From a virus, in IMG/VR virus record IMGVR_UViG_3300032046_000054, positions 1-45,187 of that record: a stretch of 45,187 bases of DNA. One strand, 5' to 3'. The notes beneath the pieces were generated by a model, which saw only the letters and a program-made list of their open reading frames with translations, was not told the DNA's origin and ran no database searches. Positions 22,172-31,710 of this stretch are shown piece after piece (positions within the stretch are counted from its first letter, which is position 1; the number at the start of each line of letters is the position of its first letter). The position numbers and the translations under genes are program-made.

Positions 22172-23885
22172 GCTTCTTGTGTCAGTCAGAGTTGCCTTAA
22201 CTGGTAACAGGGCAGCAATACTATCTCTACGTGAGCTAGAAAGACAGTTCAGAAATACCACACAAGCTGCTCAGCGTACTGATGGAGCTATCACCAATAT
22301 TGGCCGTAATGGTGGCCTTCAGCATCAAGCCGGACAAGCGCTACAGCTTCTTAATCAGGTAGGCCACACTAATAGTGGCTTGCACATAATGCACACTCTT
22401 CTATCTAAGATTGGTGGGCTGGGGCCAACGCTAGCTGTTGTTGCAGGTGCCATTGCCGGCATGGCAGCGTTTAAGCTATCTGAGGAGGTTGCTGAATTAG
22501 AGAAGAAGAGAGTACAGCAAGACTTCTTATTTAGTGATACGCCAACAGGTGGGCCAGGTATGCGAAAGCGTGCCGATGAGCTAGGCCAAGAGTTTGGTAG
22601 ATCAGTAGATGGCTTGACTGATGCTATTACATCCTTTAAGCTACAAAGTATTGATATTAATGAGAAGTTTTTGCCGGCTATGATGGCAGGGGCTGAGTCT
22701 CAAGGTCGTACACTTAAATCTGTTGCTTTAATGGTAGACGACGCTCTTGCTGGTCAAGGTAAACGTCTAAAAGAATATGGTATTTCGCAGTTAACTGGAC
22801 CTAACGGCTACACCTTCAGAAAGTTTGGTATGAAGACCCAAACTTTTGGTAAAGAAGACCGCGAAGGCATGATTGATTACCTAGGTAAAGCCTTTGAGCA
22901 GCAGTATGGTGGTTTAGCAAAAGCTGCAGCTGATACTATTAGTGGTGACATGACTCGAGTCAGGAACTCGTTAGTAGAGGGTTCTACATCGCTATGGAAG
23001 ACTTTTGCTAAAGGTGCTACTGATCCAATCTATGACGCCTGGCATAATATTGCTAATAGGATCTCTGAGTGGCTTAAAGACCCTTCAGTGCAAGCTGCAC
23101 TTGTAAATATTGGTCGTGGTATTGGCGAGGCTATTTATCTAATAGGTAAGGCTGTAGAGCTTATCGGTGTGGTTATAGGTAAGTTAACACCTGTGCTAGA
23201 TGTACTCTTTACTGCACTTGGTATCTTATGGGATATTTTTGGTGGTGGTATTAAGTATATTACTGCACTTCTTACTGGACAGTTTGCTGAGTCAGTAAAG
23301 ATTTGGGATGAGTGGGGTGAAACAATTTACCTGAGCTTACAGCTTATTGTGCTTAAGTTTGTTAATGGTGTACTTGACCTTATCGAGCTCTGGGTTCCTG
23401 GAATGGACGAAGCTCGCGAGGCTACAACAAACTTTTTTGTTTGGCTAAGTGAAGGTTTTGGTGGAGCAACTGGCGACATAGACGATATGTTTACAGAGTT
23501 TAAACGTGCTACTCTTGCCGCTGAAGTAGAATTTATGCAGTGGATTGAGGGTTTACTCGGCCAGTTCTTTACTCTGCTAGAAACTAAGTGGAATGAGGCA
23601 GGTGCATTTGTTTCTAGTACTATCGATAATATTGAAGAAAGTGTTACATCCTTACTAGTCGGTTTTAGCAATGGTATTACAGGTGTGTTCACTGATATTA
23701 TTACCTGGCTAAAGGATGCGTTTAGCTTCTTTACTGATACATCAAATATTCCAGTAATGACTGGTGGCCGTGGTGGCGGAGTAGTGTCTAATACTAATGT
23801 AAATGCTAACTATAGTATTACGGCCCCGACAGTTGAGGCTGGTATGGCCTCTGCAAGAATTAATACAAGTTACTTATACGGGTGA
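22152..23885 (+). CDS. Tape measure protein
   Basis: 577 aa from ATG 22152 (AAGGACGAG upstream). Helical N-terminus (SVRVALTGNRAAILSLRELERQF), hydrophobic segment LAVVAGAIAGMAAF (about 90-105), a long hydrophobic middle (IYLIGKAVELIGVVIGKLT and LFTALGILWDIFGGG) and a flexible Gly/Asn tail. Follows the chaperone gene. It sets tail length; at about 1.5 angstrom per residue this predicts a short tail of roughly 85-90 nm (inference). Confidence 0.88.
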   Translation: MSTTIDELLVSVRVALTGNRAAILSLRELERQFRNTTQAAQRTDGAITNIGRNGGLQHQAGQALQLLNQVGHTNSGLHIMHTLLSKIGGLGPTLAVVAGAIAGMAAFKLSEEVAELEKKRVQQDFLFSDTPTGGPGMRKRADELGQEFGRSVDGLTDAITSFKLQSIDINEKFLPAMMAGAESQGRTLKSVALMVDDALAGQGKRLKEYGISQLTGPNGYTFRKFGMKTQTFGKEDREGMIDYLGKAFEQQYGGLAKAAADTISGDMTRVRNSLVEGSTSLWKTFAKGATDPIYDAWHNIANRISEWLKDPSVQAALVNIGRGIGEAIYLIGKAVELIGVVIGKLTPVLDVLFTALGILWDIFGGGIKYITALLTGQFAESVKIWDEWGETIYLSLQLIVLKFVNGVLDLIELWVPGMDEAREATTNFFVWLSEGFGGATGDIDDMFTEFKRATLAAEVEFMQWIEGLLGQFFTLLETKWNEAGAFVSSTIDNIEESVTSLLVGFSNGITGVFTDIITWLKDAFSFFTDTSNIPVMTGGRGGGVVSNTNVNANYSITAPTVEAGMASARINTSYLYG

Positions 23886-23889
23886 GTTT

Positions 23890-24717
23890 ATGATCGGCAT
23901 TTCAGACTTTTTTAGTGAGGTAGCAGTATCAAGAAAAATTGGTACGTTTAGGCTTGATGCTACTGTTGAAGAGTCCCATCAGTCCACACTGAAGACTACA
24001 AAGAACCCTATTGAGTCTGGTGGTGTAATTGCCGATCATGCTTATTTAGAGCCCCGCCAGTTAACTGTTCGTGGTATTATAGTTGACTATGAGGTTGTGT
24101 CAAATGTAATTAGTGCAGTTATGTCACCGTCTATGGAGAGTACAGTTGGTGTGCTTGGTGATGTTATTACCGGTGATTTTAACCCATTTGATCCAGCCAC
24201 TCAGGATAAACTTTTAAACGATGCTGGTATATTTGCAGGTGACTACGCAATTGGTGCAGTTCGTAATATTGCACCATGGTTGCCTAATCTAGTCACTAGA
24301 GCACTTGACCTTGGTGAAGCACCATCGCGTATTCGTAAGCAACTTGCTGAGTTAGAGTCTATGCAGGCTAGCGGTGAGATGCTTAAAATTAGTACCAAAG
24401 CAAAAGACTACACTAATATGGTGCTACAAGGCCTTGCTACGGTTACACGTAAAGACACAGTGCTTGAAGTAGTCTTATCTTTTGGTGAGATTCAAGTGTC
24501 TGCTGAGCAGTTGGTAACTTCGTCAGGTCTTACTGGAGGCGAGGCTGATATGCGTCCTAAGGGTGGGAAAGGTAAAGATGGTGATACTGACCCAACAGGC
24601 GACTCCGGTAAAGACACACGTGTGCCGCCTAAAGTTAATCATCAAAGTGTAAATGAGCGTATGCGAGGCCAAGTAGAGGCTGAGCTAGGTAAGCTAAAAG
24701 GTAGGATGGGATTCTAA
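23890..24717 (+). CDS. Dit-like tail/baseplate protein
   Basis: 275 aa from ATG 23890. SRKIGTFRLDATVEESHQST, then a ...NPIESGGVIADHAYLEPRQL pattern, matches the Dit-like domain family in which a beta-barrel ring joins tube to baseplate. The C-terminal 60 residues are low-complexity and charged (GGKGKDGDTDPTGDSGKD). Its stop overlaps the next start by one base. Confidence 0.75.
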   Translation: MIGISDFFSEVAVSRKIGTFRLDATVEESHQSTLKTTKNPIESGGVIADHAYLEPRQLTVRGIIVDYEVVSNVISAVMSPSMESTVGVLGDVITGDFNPFDPATQDKLLNDAGIFAGDYAIGAVRNIAPWLPNLVTRALDLGEAPSRIRKQLAELESMQASGEMLKISTKAKDYTNMVLQGLATVTRKDTVLEVVLSFGEIQVSAEQLVTSSGLTGGEADMRPKGGKGKDGDTDPTGDSGKDTRVPPKVNHQSVNERMRGQVEAELGKLKGRMGF

Positions 24718-25058
24718 TGGCATTATACGAGCTTAGGGTTATTGATTCAACATTTCAAACGTTTAATACTCTTATCAATAGCATTAACTACCGAATTACT
24801 ATAAGGTATTACCCAGTTATTCAGCAGTGGACAATTGACATATATAACTTGTTAGAGACTCGCTGGCTATGTCAAGGGCAGTGTCTAGCGTTAGGTACAC
24901 CATTGCTATGGGAGTCTGCAGAGGATATTGTGTTTTTTATTAGTGATATTAGCAGTCTTGGTATTGATCCAGGACTAGCCACAGATATGACAAGCAGAAT
25001 TATTTTATGGGCAGCAGACAATGACAAAGAAACTCTACGGGCGTTCGTTCCTTCTTGA
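24717..25058 (+). CDS. Baseplate plug-like protein
   Basis: 113 aa. Strand-rich with YRITIRYYPVIQQWTIDIYN and CLALGTPLLW, the signature of small baseplate plug proteins found between Dit-like and hub genes. It overlaps the hub gene by 38 bases. Confidence 0.65.
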   Translation: MALYELRVIDSTFQTFNTLINSINYRITIRYYPVIQQWTIDIYNLLETRWLCQGQCLALGTPLLWESAEDIVFFISDISSLGIDPGLATDMTSRIILWAADNDKETLRAFVPS

Positions 25059-25905
25059 GGTAGGTAATAAAGATCAGACGTTGATGATTGATGCATTACG
25101 TGTTAAGTTTAAGATTAAACGTGGTAATGTAAAAAGCCCTGATACAGCAACATTTGAAATTTATAATCTTAATATCTCACATCGTTCACTTATTACTGAG
25201 TCATTTAATCAAGTTCGTTTCTCAGCTGGCTATGGTGAGCTTGGCTTAATATACCTTGGGCAAATACTATCAACTGATATTACAAATAATAATGAGGGCG
25301 ATATCATACTTAGGATTGTAACAGGTGATGGGGCTACTGACTACGCAAAGGCTAGTGTAGCTGTGGCCTTTGCTGCTGGTGTGGATGATAAAGATATTAT
25401 TCAGCAATGCCTAGTAAATATGGAAAGTACTAATGGCTTGAATATTGATAAGTTATCAAGTGTTAAACTACCAAGAGGTAGTGTGATGTTAGGTCGTTGT
25501 AGGAAGTATCTATCACTTGCTGCTACTAATCAGAGCCGTGAGTGGAGTATATATAATAATGACCTTCGTATGTTAGAGTTTAAGTCAATTCCAGATGGTA
25601 CAATTGTTTTACTATCAGAAAGAACTGGTATGATTCAAACGCCAAGTAGGACTAAGGATGGTATTGTAGTAAAGTGTCTGATAAATCCTGCTATTCAATT
25701 GGGAAGTCATATATCTTTACGATCAGCAGTAAATCCTGATGTTGACGGAGAGCTAAAAGTCATATATAATGAAATTGACGGTGACACAATGGGCGATAAG
25801 TGGGAAATGTCATTAATTTGTGTTAATGGTAAATTTAGCCCAATGAACCCAGAGAAGTTCCTTTTTAAGAAAGAAAAAAAGAAGGTAAATAAAAAACGTG
25901 GATGA
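25021..25905 (+). CDS. Baseplate hub protein
   Basis: 294 aa. The N-terminus (LRVKFKIKRGNVKSPDTATFEIYNL) matches hub proteins of small myophages that correspond to T4 gp27 or Mu gp44. The region IQLGSHISLRSAVNPDVDGELKV and GDTMGDKWEMSL completes a second barrel. The very basic tail (KKEKKKVNKKRG) is unusual. It links tube, spike and wedge. Confidence 0.72.
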   Translation: MTKKLYGRSFLLEVGNKDQTLMIDALRVKFKIKRGNVKSPDTATFEIYNLNISHRSLITESFNQVRFSAGYGELGLIYLGQILSTDITNNNEGDIILRIVTGDGATDYAKASVAVAFAAGVDDKDIIQQCLVNMESTNGLNIDKLSSVKLPRGSVMLGRCRKYLSLAATNQSREWSIYNNDLRMLEFKSIPDGTIVLLSERTGMIQTPSRTKDGIVVKCLINPAIQLGSHISLRSAVNPDVDGELKVIYNEIDGDTMGDKWEMSLICVNGKFSPMNPEKFLFKKEKKKVNKKRG

Positions 25906-26641
25906 CCAACTAGTAGAAGCAGCCATTGCAGACTTTTCTAGGTATCTACACACTGGTATGCCCGGAAAAGCTGTAGCATGGAACAGCGAGCAGCAGACAG
26001 CAACTATTCGGCCAATGGTATACTTCGTTGATGGCGATGATCTTATAGTCATCCCAGACCTACCAGATGTGCTTGTTCAGTACCCTGGTTGTGGTGACTT
26101 GTTCTTAACTTTCCCTATTGATGTAGGCGCTGAGTGTCTAATTACCTTTTCTGAGCGCTGTATAGATAGCTGGTGGGATACAGGTGACCTTGGTGATGTA
26201 CTTAGCATGCGTTTGCATGACCTATCTGATGGTTTTGCACACTTTGGTTTTAACTCTAAAGGTAGAGCAGTACCAAATCCAGATAAGGACGCGATTGCTA
26301 TTAGAACGCGTGCAGGTAATGCTTTTGTAAAGGTTACCAAGGATGGTGAAGTAATTATTGACGGGACAAAGCTCACTGTCTTATGCCCTACTGAAATGAT
26401 GCAGACGCAGAAAGTAGTGGGTGCAGTTACAATGGAGTCTACAGCTGATATCGTAGGCATAACAACAGTTAAAGCAGCTATTGTAGGTCAAGGTGGTATG
26501 GCAGTGAGTGGTGGTACTGGAGCCTCAGTGAGTGGTAATTTAGTCCACACTGACGGTAAATTAACATCTAACGGCATCAGTGTGGATGGTCACCACCATA
26601 CAGAACATGATGGCCCTTCAACTAGTGGACCAATAGGATGA
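25898..26641 (+). CDS. Baseplate spike protein (Gp138/gpV-like)
   Basis: 247 aa, GTG start. An OB-like N-terminal domain (MPGKAVAWNSEQQTATIRPMV) is followed by RPV-like LTFPIDVGAECLITF, then a repetitive beta-prism (VVGAVTMESTADIVGITTV... AIVGQGGMAVSGG) and the metal-binding-type end DGHHHTEHDG. This is the plan of membrane-piercing spikes at the tip of the tube. Coupled to hub and wedge genes. Confidence 0.83.
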   Translation: MDDQLVEAAIADFSRYLHTGMPGKAVAWNSEQQTATIRPMVYFVDGDDLIVIPDLPDVLVQYPGCGDLFLTFPIDVGAECLITFSERCIDSWWDTGDLGDVLSMRLHDLSDGFAHFGFNSKGRAVPNPDKDAIAIRTRAGNAFVKVTKDGEVIIDGTKLTVLCPTEMMQTQKVVGAVTMESTADIVGITTVKAAIVGQGGMAVSGGTGASVSGNLVHTDGKLTSNGISVDGHHHTEHDGPSTSGPIG

Positions 26642-26973
26642 GAGCAGTTAGAAGTTTAGACTCAGCAGGCGACTGGACATTTGGTAATGGTCGTAGTAAC
26701 TACTTAGTAGGCAAAGATGCTGTTTCACAGCGTCTTACCACTAGAATTCGACTTGTAACTAACGATTGGTTCTTGAACCTAGACATAGGTATTGACTACT
26801 TCTCTGCACAGCCATTTACTATTATTCAGCAAATTCGTGAAACTATACTTACTACTGATGGTGTTGTTGAGCTAGTATCACTTGACTCTAGCTATGACGG
26901 TGAAGAAAGAAAGCTAGTAGTCTCTGCTATCGTTAGAGATGAGCAAAACAATTTAATTGAGGTTACAACCTAA
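26638..26973 (+). CDS. Baseplate wedge protein (gp25/gpW-like)
   Basis: 111 aa. DAVSQRLTTRIRLVTNDWFLNLDIGIDYF is the classic gp25-like pattern, followed by a beta sheet (VELVSLDSSYDG). Gp25 starts sheath polymerisation on the baseplate. Overlaps both neighbours. Confidence 0.85.
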   Translation: MRAVRSLDSAGDWTFGNGRSNYLVGKDAVSQRLTTRIRLVTNDWFLNLDIGIDYFSAQPFTIIQQIRETILTTDGVVELVSLDSSYDGEERKLVVSAIVRDEQNNLIEVTT

Positions 26974-28112
26974 TGGCAAAAGTAACAGGTGCTGGGTATA
27001 TAGCTAGAACGCTACCAGAAATTATTGCTGACCTTACAGCCTTATTTAAGGGTGTGTATGGTAATGATATTAGTGTAGCGCCTGATACGCAGGACGGCCA
27101 GTTTATTGGTATTCTTGCGCAGATGTTTGCTGATTATGAGGAGCTAGGTGCCTCTATCTACCGTCAGCTTGACCCAAGCTCAGCTACAGGTCGTTGGCTT
27201 GAGCAACGTGCTGCCTATGTAGGTGTGTATCGTGACCGTGGGACTTCATCCACGCTGCCTGCAGTTCAGATTAATGGTGCTGCAAGTACACCAGTACCTA
27301 ATGGCTTTACTGTAACAGATGCTAACTCAATAAGATGGATTATCGCTACTCCAGCTACTATTGGTCCAGATAACTTTGTATACGCTAATTTTTATAGTGA
27401 AGAGAAAGGCTCGTACTTAGTACCACCTGGTACGGATATGAAGACCTCTATCCAGATTCCTGGTATCACCAGCGTGGTTTCGACAGTTCCAGTTGTTGAA
27501 GGTAGCAATCGTGACAGTGACCCAATGCTACGTAATAATATGCTTGTACGTAAGTTAGGTGTAAGTTCAAACGTATGTACTCGTATTACTGATGCCCTTA
27601 CTAAAGTTCAAGGTGTTGGCGTAGCAATTGCTTACGAAAATGTTGAAGATACGCCTGACTCAGTCGGATCACCTCCACACTCAATCTGGTGTATTGTTGA
27701 TGGAGGCGATAGTACTGACGTTGCAGTGGCAATTCTTAACACAAAGACAGGTGGTGCCAAGCTACGTGGCGAGGTAAAGGTAACTGTTATTGATGATGAT
27801 GGTATACCTAGACCAATTGCATTTGATCGCTTTACACCTGTAGCTATTGAAGCTAGACTTGCTATTGTGCGTAGTGAAGGTGTAATCTCAGTAGACGTTG
27901 CCTCTATCGAGAAAGCGCTACTTGACTATAAGCCACAAGCTGGCGAAGATGTGTATATCTCACGAGTATACTCTATTGTAAATGAGACACCTGGCTTTTG
28001 GATTAGAGAATTGTTAATTGGTAAAGTAGGTAACACGCCAGCAGCAAATAACGTTATAATCGGACCTCAGGAAGTTGTTAGATTCACCAAGGTAGATATC
28101 ACAATGGAGTAG
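26973..28112 (+). CDS. Baseplate J-like protein
   Basis: 379 aa. ISVAPDTQDGQFIGILAQMFADYEELGASIYRQLDPSSATGRWLEQRAAYVG (quoted here only as a pattern region at residues about 34-85) is the conserved N-terminal region of gpJ-like wedge proteins; VTVIDDDGIPRPIAF and the closing DVYISRVYSIV strands agree. Confidence 0.85.
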   Translation: MAKVTGAGYIARTLPEIIADLTALFKGVYGNDISVAPDTQDGQFIGILAQMFADYEELGASIYRQLDPSSATGRWLEQRAAYVGVYRDRGTSSTLPAVQINGAASTPVPNGFTVTDANSIRWIIATPATIGPDNFVYANFYSEEKGSYLVPPGTDMKTSIQIPGITSVVSTVPVVEGSNRDSDPMLRNNMLVRKLGVSSNVCTRITDALTKVQGVGVAIAYENVEDTPDSVGSPPHSIWCIVDGGDSTDVAVAILNTKTGGAKLRGEVKVTVIDDDGIPRPIAFDRFTPVAIEARLAIVRSEGVISVDVASIEKALLDYKPQAGEDVYISRVYSIVNETPGFWIRELLIGKVGNTPAANNVIIGPQEVVRFTKVDITME

Positions 28113-28115
28113 TAT

Positions 28116-28697
28116 ATGGGCTATGAGCAACTACTGGTTTGGCAGTATAAAGACAAGCCCAAGGCTCTAGCCCTCATGGAAGGCTTCTCTAAAGAGAGTG
28201 AGCTTTGGCAGAAAGCAGCTATTGACCTTATTGATTGTCTAGATATTGAAACAGCTGATGACAATAACCTTGATTTAGTAGGTGAGCATGTTGGCGTAAG
28301 TCGTTTTATGAAAGATGCTGTTCCACTTTACTTATTTGGGTTCCGTGCGCCTCTTGGTGGTTTCAGTAAAGGTGGAGTAGGTGGTGCCCGCTTCTGGCGT
28401 ATTGGTAATAGGCTAGCTTCTAGCGTTCGTCTTGAAGACACTGAGTATCGCCTGATTATTAAGTCTGCTATTATTAAACTCTGGTCGACTAACACAATCC
28501 CAGGTTTACAGAAAGCCACTAATGCTCTACTTGGCCCGGGCTCAGCACGTGTGACTGATAATGAGGATATGAGTATTACTGTTGATATCCTACGCGGTGT
28601 GGCTTTGTTCGAACGCTTTGCATTAGAAAGTCTTGACATCCTACCTAGACCACCTGCTATCAAATTAATTTTAAATTTTACTGTTGAGAAACAATAA
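28116..28697 (+). CDS. Baseplate protein, DUF2612 / gpI-like
   Basis: 193 aa, GGAG six bases before ATG. The start YEQLLVWQYKDKPKALALM and LDLVGEHVGVSR fit DUF2612 proteins, which follow gpJ in small myophages and take the place of P2 gpI in attaching fibres to the wedge. ATG of the fibre gene overlaps its stop. Confidence 0.75.
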   Translation: MGYEQLLVWQYKDKPKALALMEGFSKESELWQKAAIDLIDCLDIETADDNNLDLVGEHVGVSRFMKDAVPLYLFGFRAPLGGFSKGGVGGARFWRIGNRLASSVRLEDTEYRLIIKSAIIKLWSTNTIPGLQKATNALLGPGSARVTDNEDMSITVDILRGVALFERFALESLDILPRPPAIKLILNFTVEKQ

Positions 28698-30364
28698 TGG
28701 CTATTGCACCTCGTCCTAGCGATACACTCTTTGCTGCTGCTGCTCTACCCGGTGAAGTAGTTAGCTTTCCTGACTGGGCACGTGGCTGGGGCCTAACCTT
28801 TGACCCTGGTCAGACTGGTGGTGTTCCACCTATGGAGTGGTTCAATAGTACATATAAGACTTTAAACGAAGGTATCTTATATAATACTCAAACCGGTATT
28901 GCTCCATGGTCTGCAACAACTGACTACCCTTTGAACGCCTATACAAGTTATAACGGTGTAATGTATCAAGCTAAGGCCAATAGTAAGAATATAACTCCTG
29001 GTACTAATGAGGCCTACTGGGGCCCAGTTGTATTTTCAGGTGTGACTACTGGTGCTTTTTCTGCAGCAACAATTATATCTAATGGCAATGTAACAGCTGG
29101 TGGTGTCTTCAACTCAAACAGTTCTACACAGAACTCTGTTACAGGTAACCATGACTGGTCACAAGCAGTGTTCCACAGTTACGCACAAGGTTCACCATTA
29201 GATAGCAAAACTGCTTGGATCTTAGGTGCTTCTACACAGTATTCATCTGGCTATGCAATGATAAGCAAGATTGGTATTGCACGTGGCTGGATGTGGGACA
29301 ATGATTTTGTATTTCAGCATACTGGGGAAGGTAACCATCCTGCAGGCGTGTTTAAAATGGGTAGCGATGGTACATTTAGAACAGCTAAGATATCGCTGGA
29401 TAAGGATATTGATACTCAGATATCTAGTGATAATTACTCTATTTTATCGTTCCGAAGAAAGCAAGCTCAAGTCGATAGAAAGGTACTTGGTTCAATTACT
29501 TGGGATTCCTATCGTGATGCCTCTGACCCATCAAATGTAGCTGCTATATGGGCAGAAGGTGCTGGCACATCGGCCAATTGGGGTGAAATCCTCATGGGGG
29601 CAAGAGTTAATGGTGTTGCTGGGTTACCTACACCTACATTTAGGCTAACTGCAGACAAGTTATTCTTAGAGAATGTAGAAACGCAAAGTATTTACTCTAA
29701 GGCAACTAAATCCTCTGATACCAACTTAGCTAGATATACGCAAGAATTGGACTTTGATGGTGTCTCTACTCACCTTCGTTGGAAAAACTACGGGAGTAAA
29801 CACGTAATATTCGATGCAAGTGCAGGCAAAGCACCTGACGGAAGAACTTGTAATGTAAAAGATGCAGAGATACCTTGGTCGCAGATTCCAAATACTCCTA
29901 CACTTATGGGCCATGCAGACGCCGGTGCAACATATGGTGTTCGTGTAGACTCAGCTAGACAGGCAGATGTACTAGGTACGTACTGCTCAGCAGTAACTAA
30001 TGGCCTACAGGTTCAAGGTGCGCAGCCTATGGTTGAGTGGCATAAAGTAGGCGTTAAAGCTTATATGTCATATATTAACATTAATAATGACCTTATAATT
30101 GCAGAAACAGGTGGTAACGGTGAGCAACGTGGCCAAAACCTTTATACTTTTGCTCAAAATGGCTCATTTGGTGCTGTAGCAGGGCTTTGGTCTAATGGCG
30201 ATGTAGTCGCATATGCAGGTGTACCAGCTAAGGAAGTCACTTATCCACACACAACAAGGGTTGCTCTCAGTCCTGACGGGTTTGGCTTAGTGGATATTAT
30301 CGAGAAGATGGCTGAAGAGATTGCTAAGCTATCAGCAAAGGTCGCAAAGTTGGAAGCTAAATAA
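28697..30364 (+). CDS. Tail fibre protein
   Basis: 555 aa. The N-terminus (PDWARGWGLTFDPGQTGGVPPMEWFN, about 22-50) is a baseplate-attachment segment common in fibres. DYPLNAYTSYNGVMYQAK resembles a carbohydrate-binding module of chitin-binding type. The middle is beta-rich and likely trimeric; the end is a short coiled coil (MAEEIAKLSAKVAKLEAK). It should recognise the host surface. No chaperone of TfaE type follows. Confidence 0.8.
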   Translation: MAIAPRPSDTLFAAAALPGEVVSFPDWARGWGLTFDPGQTGGVPPMEWFNSTYKTLNEGILYNTQTGIAPWSATTDYPLNAYTSYNGVMYQAKANSKNITPGTNEAYWGPVVFSGVTTGAFSAATIISNGNVTAGGVFNSNSSTQNSVTGNHDWSQAVFHSYAQGSPLDSKTAWILGASTQYSSGYAMISKIGIARGWMWDNDFVFQHTGEGNHPAGVFKMGSDGTFRTAKISLDKDIDTQISSDNYSILSFRRKQAQVDRKVLGSITWDSYRDASDPSNVAAIWAEGAGTSANWGEILMGARVNGVAGLPTPTFRLTADKLFLENVETQSIYSKATKSSDTNLARYTQELDFDGVSTHLRWKNYGSKHVIFDASAGKAPDGRTCNVKDAEIPWSQIPNTPTLMGHADAGATYGVRVDSARQADVLGTYCSAVTNGLQVQGAQPMVEWHKVGVKAYMSYININNDLIIAETGGNGEQRGQNLYTFAQNGSFGAVAGLWSNGDVVAYAGVPAKEVTYPHTTRVALSPDGFGLVDIIEKMAEEIAKLSAKVAKLEAK

Positions 30365-30918
30365 TGGGCATCTTACTTAGAGAAGAATCAGAGGGCATTG
30401 ATACATATGTAAAGAGAATGCTCTCTGATAGTAATATGCGTACTCTGCCTGCATCTGGACGTATTTCTGCAAGTCAGATTAATACTGAGTTAGGTAGGCC
30501 AGCAACAAGTAGGCTAGCTCTTAGTGATCCACGTGTAAGATTATTGGCAGAGATGCCACCTACCGGAAGGATTGCTTATTCTGACTTATATGGAAAAAGT
30601 AATCTTAAGTTAACTGGCAAACACTTAACTGTTGATATGCGTCAATATGGTAACTCTGTTTGTTACTGGAATGTAAAGACAGGTGGATTCTCCGCACCTG
30701 GTACAGACGTATACTCCGTGTGGACTAGCCCAGAGTCTAAGGTACGTATTGACCTTTGCTCTCGTGCTAACGTGGTTGGTTGGGCAACAGGTGGTTCTGT
30801 TGGTAATGGTTACACAATTCAGCAGCCTACTCCTGAGAATGGATGGCAGTGTATTTACCAGTGGACAGGTTCTGACCACTTTGCAGGTCACTTAGCACTA
30901 GACGCTTGGGTAGAGTAA
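30364..30918 (+). CDS. Tail/virion protein with receptor-type C-terminus
   Basis: 184 aa. Two copies of a short motif, SGRISASQINTELGRP (about 32-47) and TGRIAYSDLYGKS (about 77-89), are typical of phage tail proteins that dock on fibres. The last 95 residues form an unknown beta-rich domain with several Trp. It follows the fibre gene with one-base overlap, so it may be a fibre tip or fibre-associated protein. Confidence 0.65.
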   Translation: MGILLREESEGIDTYVKRMLSDSNMRTLPASGRISASQINTELGRPATSRLALSDPRVRLLAEMPPTGRIAYSDLYGKSNLKLTGKHLTVDMRQYGNSVCYWNVKTGGFSAPGTDVYSVWTSPESKVRIDLCSRANVVGWATGGSVGNGYTIQQPTPENGWQCIYQWTGSDHFAGHLALDAWVE

Positions 30919-30941
30919 TTGTAAACAACTGTAGGTATATT

Positions 30942-31250
30942 ATGGACAACCATGTAGTACTAGCATACCTTGCAGGTATTGGTGCTACCATGGGTTTAGG
31001 TAATCTACTAATATCAGATGAGCCTTTAACAACTCGTTTGATATTTGGTAGAATTATCCTAGGCTCTGGTGCAAGTATAGCAGCAGGATCAGTGTATCTG
31101 CTATTCCCTACACTTCATCCACTTGCTTTAGTCGGTATTGCAAGCTTGACTGGCCTTGCTGGTGCAGCCTGGCTTGAAGTACTTTTTAAACGTAAAGTAG
31201 AAAGTATGCTTGATAAGGCTAAGCCGGGAGAAGACAATGCTCAACATTAA
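30942..31250 (+). CDS. Holin
   Basis: 102 aa from ATG 30942 (AGG upstream). Three hydrophobic segments (VVLAYLAGIGATMGLGNLL, IILGSGASIAAGSVYLLF, LALVGIASLTGLAGAAWL) and a charged C-terminus. Position directly before Rz and endolysin supports a holin that opens the inner membrane at a set time. The end overlaps the Rz start. Confidence 0.78.
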   Translation: MDNHVVLAYLAGIGATMGLGNLLISDEPLTTRLIFGRIILGSGASIAAGSVYLLFPTLHPLALVGIASLTGLAGAAWLEVLFKRKVESMLDKAKPGEDNAQH

Positions 31251-31710
31251 ACAAATTAGTGTGACATGGGTAATTGGCTTCGGCCTGGTTGCTCTTGGCT
31301 ACTACTATGGTGATCGCCATGCAGTAGCAGAGCAGTTAGTAAAGGAGCAAGCTGCTGAAATTACATCAGCACATAACGCTTTAAAGGAACTCTCTGAAGT
31401 GTCGTTGGCTTTATCGGTAGCACAAACTACTTTCTCTAATGGAGTGTTAAATGACAGAAAAGAAATTAGTGATGTTCTTAGTAGCATCCACACTGGTGTT
31501 AGGCGGTTGTCAGTCCCTACCAAACCTTCCACCACAACCGCAAGTGCAAGTGCCAGTGCCCCAGCAAGCACTCAAGAAGTACGAACCGAACTTTCTGACG
31601 TCGCTTCTAGCTTTTTTATCAGAGAAGCCGGAAGAGCAGACGAAGTAGTAAGAACACTTAACCTTTGTCAACAAACGATAATTCAACTCAATAGGATGAA
31701 GTGTCAATGA
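31237..31710 (+). CDS. Rz: i-spanin (Rz-like)
   Basis: 157 aa from ATG 31237 with GGGAG upstream. One N-terminal membrane segment (SVTWVIGFGLVALGYYYG) followed by a long periplasmic coiled coil (AVAEQLVKEQAAEITSAHNALKEL). A Rz1-like lipoprotein is encoded in another frame inside it. The pair fuses inner and outer membranes in the last step of lysis. Confidence 0.82.
   Translation: MLNIKQISVTWVIGFGLVALGYYYGDRHAVAEQLVKEQAAEITSAHNALKELSEVSLALSVAQTTFSNGVLNDRKEISDVLSSIHTGVRRLSVPTKPSTTTASASASAPASTQEVRTELSDVASSFFIREAGRADEVVRTLNLCQQTIIQLNRMKCQ
31451..31648 (+). CDS. Rz1: o-spanin lipoprotein (Rz1-like), nested in Rz
   Basis: 65 aa, entirely inside the Rz gene in another frame. It has a lipoprotein signal (KKLVMFLVASTLVLGGC) with lipobox LGGC and Cys20 as the lipidated residue, then a proline-rich stretch (SLPNLPPQPQVQVPVP) as in Rz1 proteins. 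GGAG lies before ATG. It would sit in the outer membrane and bind Rz. Confidence 0.82.
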   Translation: MTEKKLVMFLVASTLVLGGCQSLPNLPPQPQVQVPVPQQALKKYEPNFLTSLLAFLSEKPEEQTK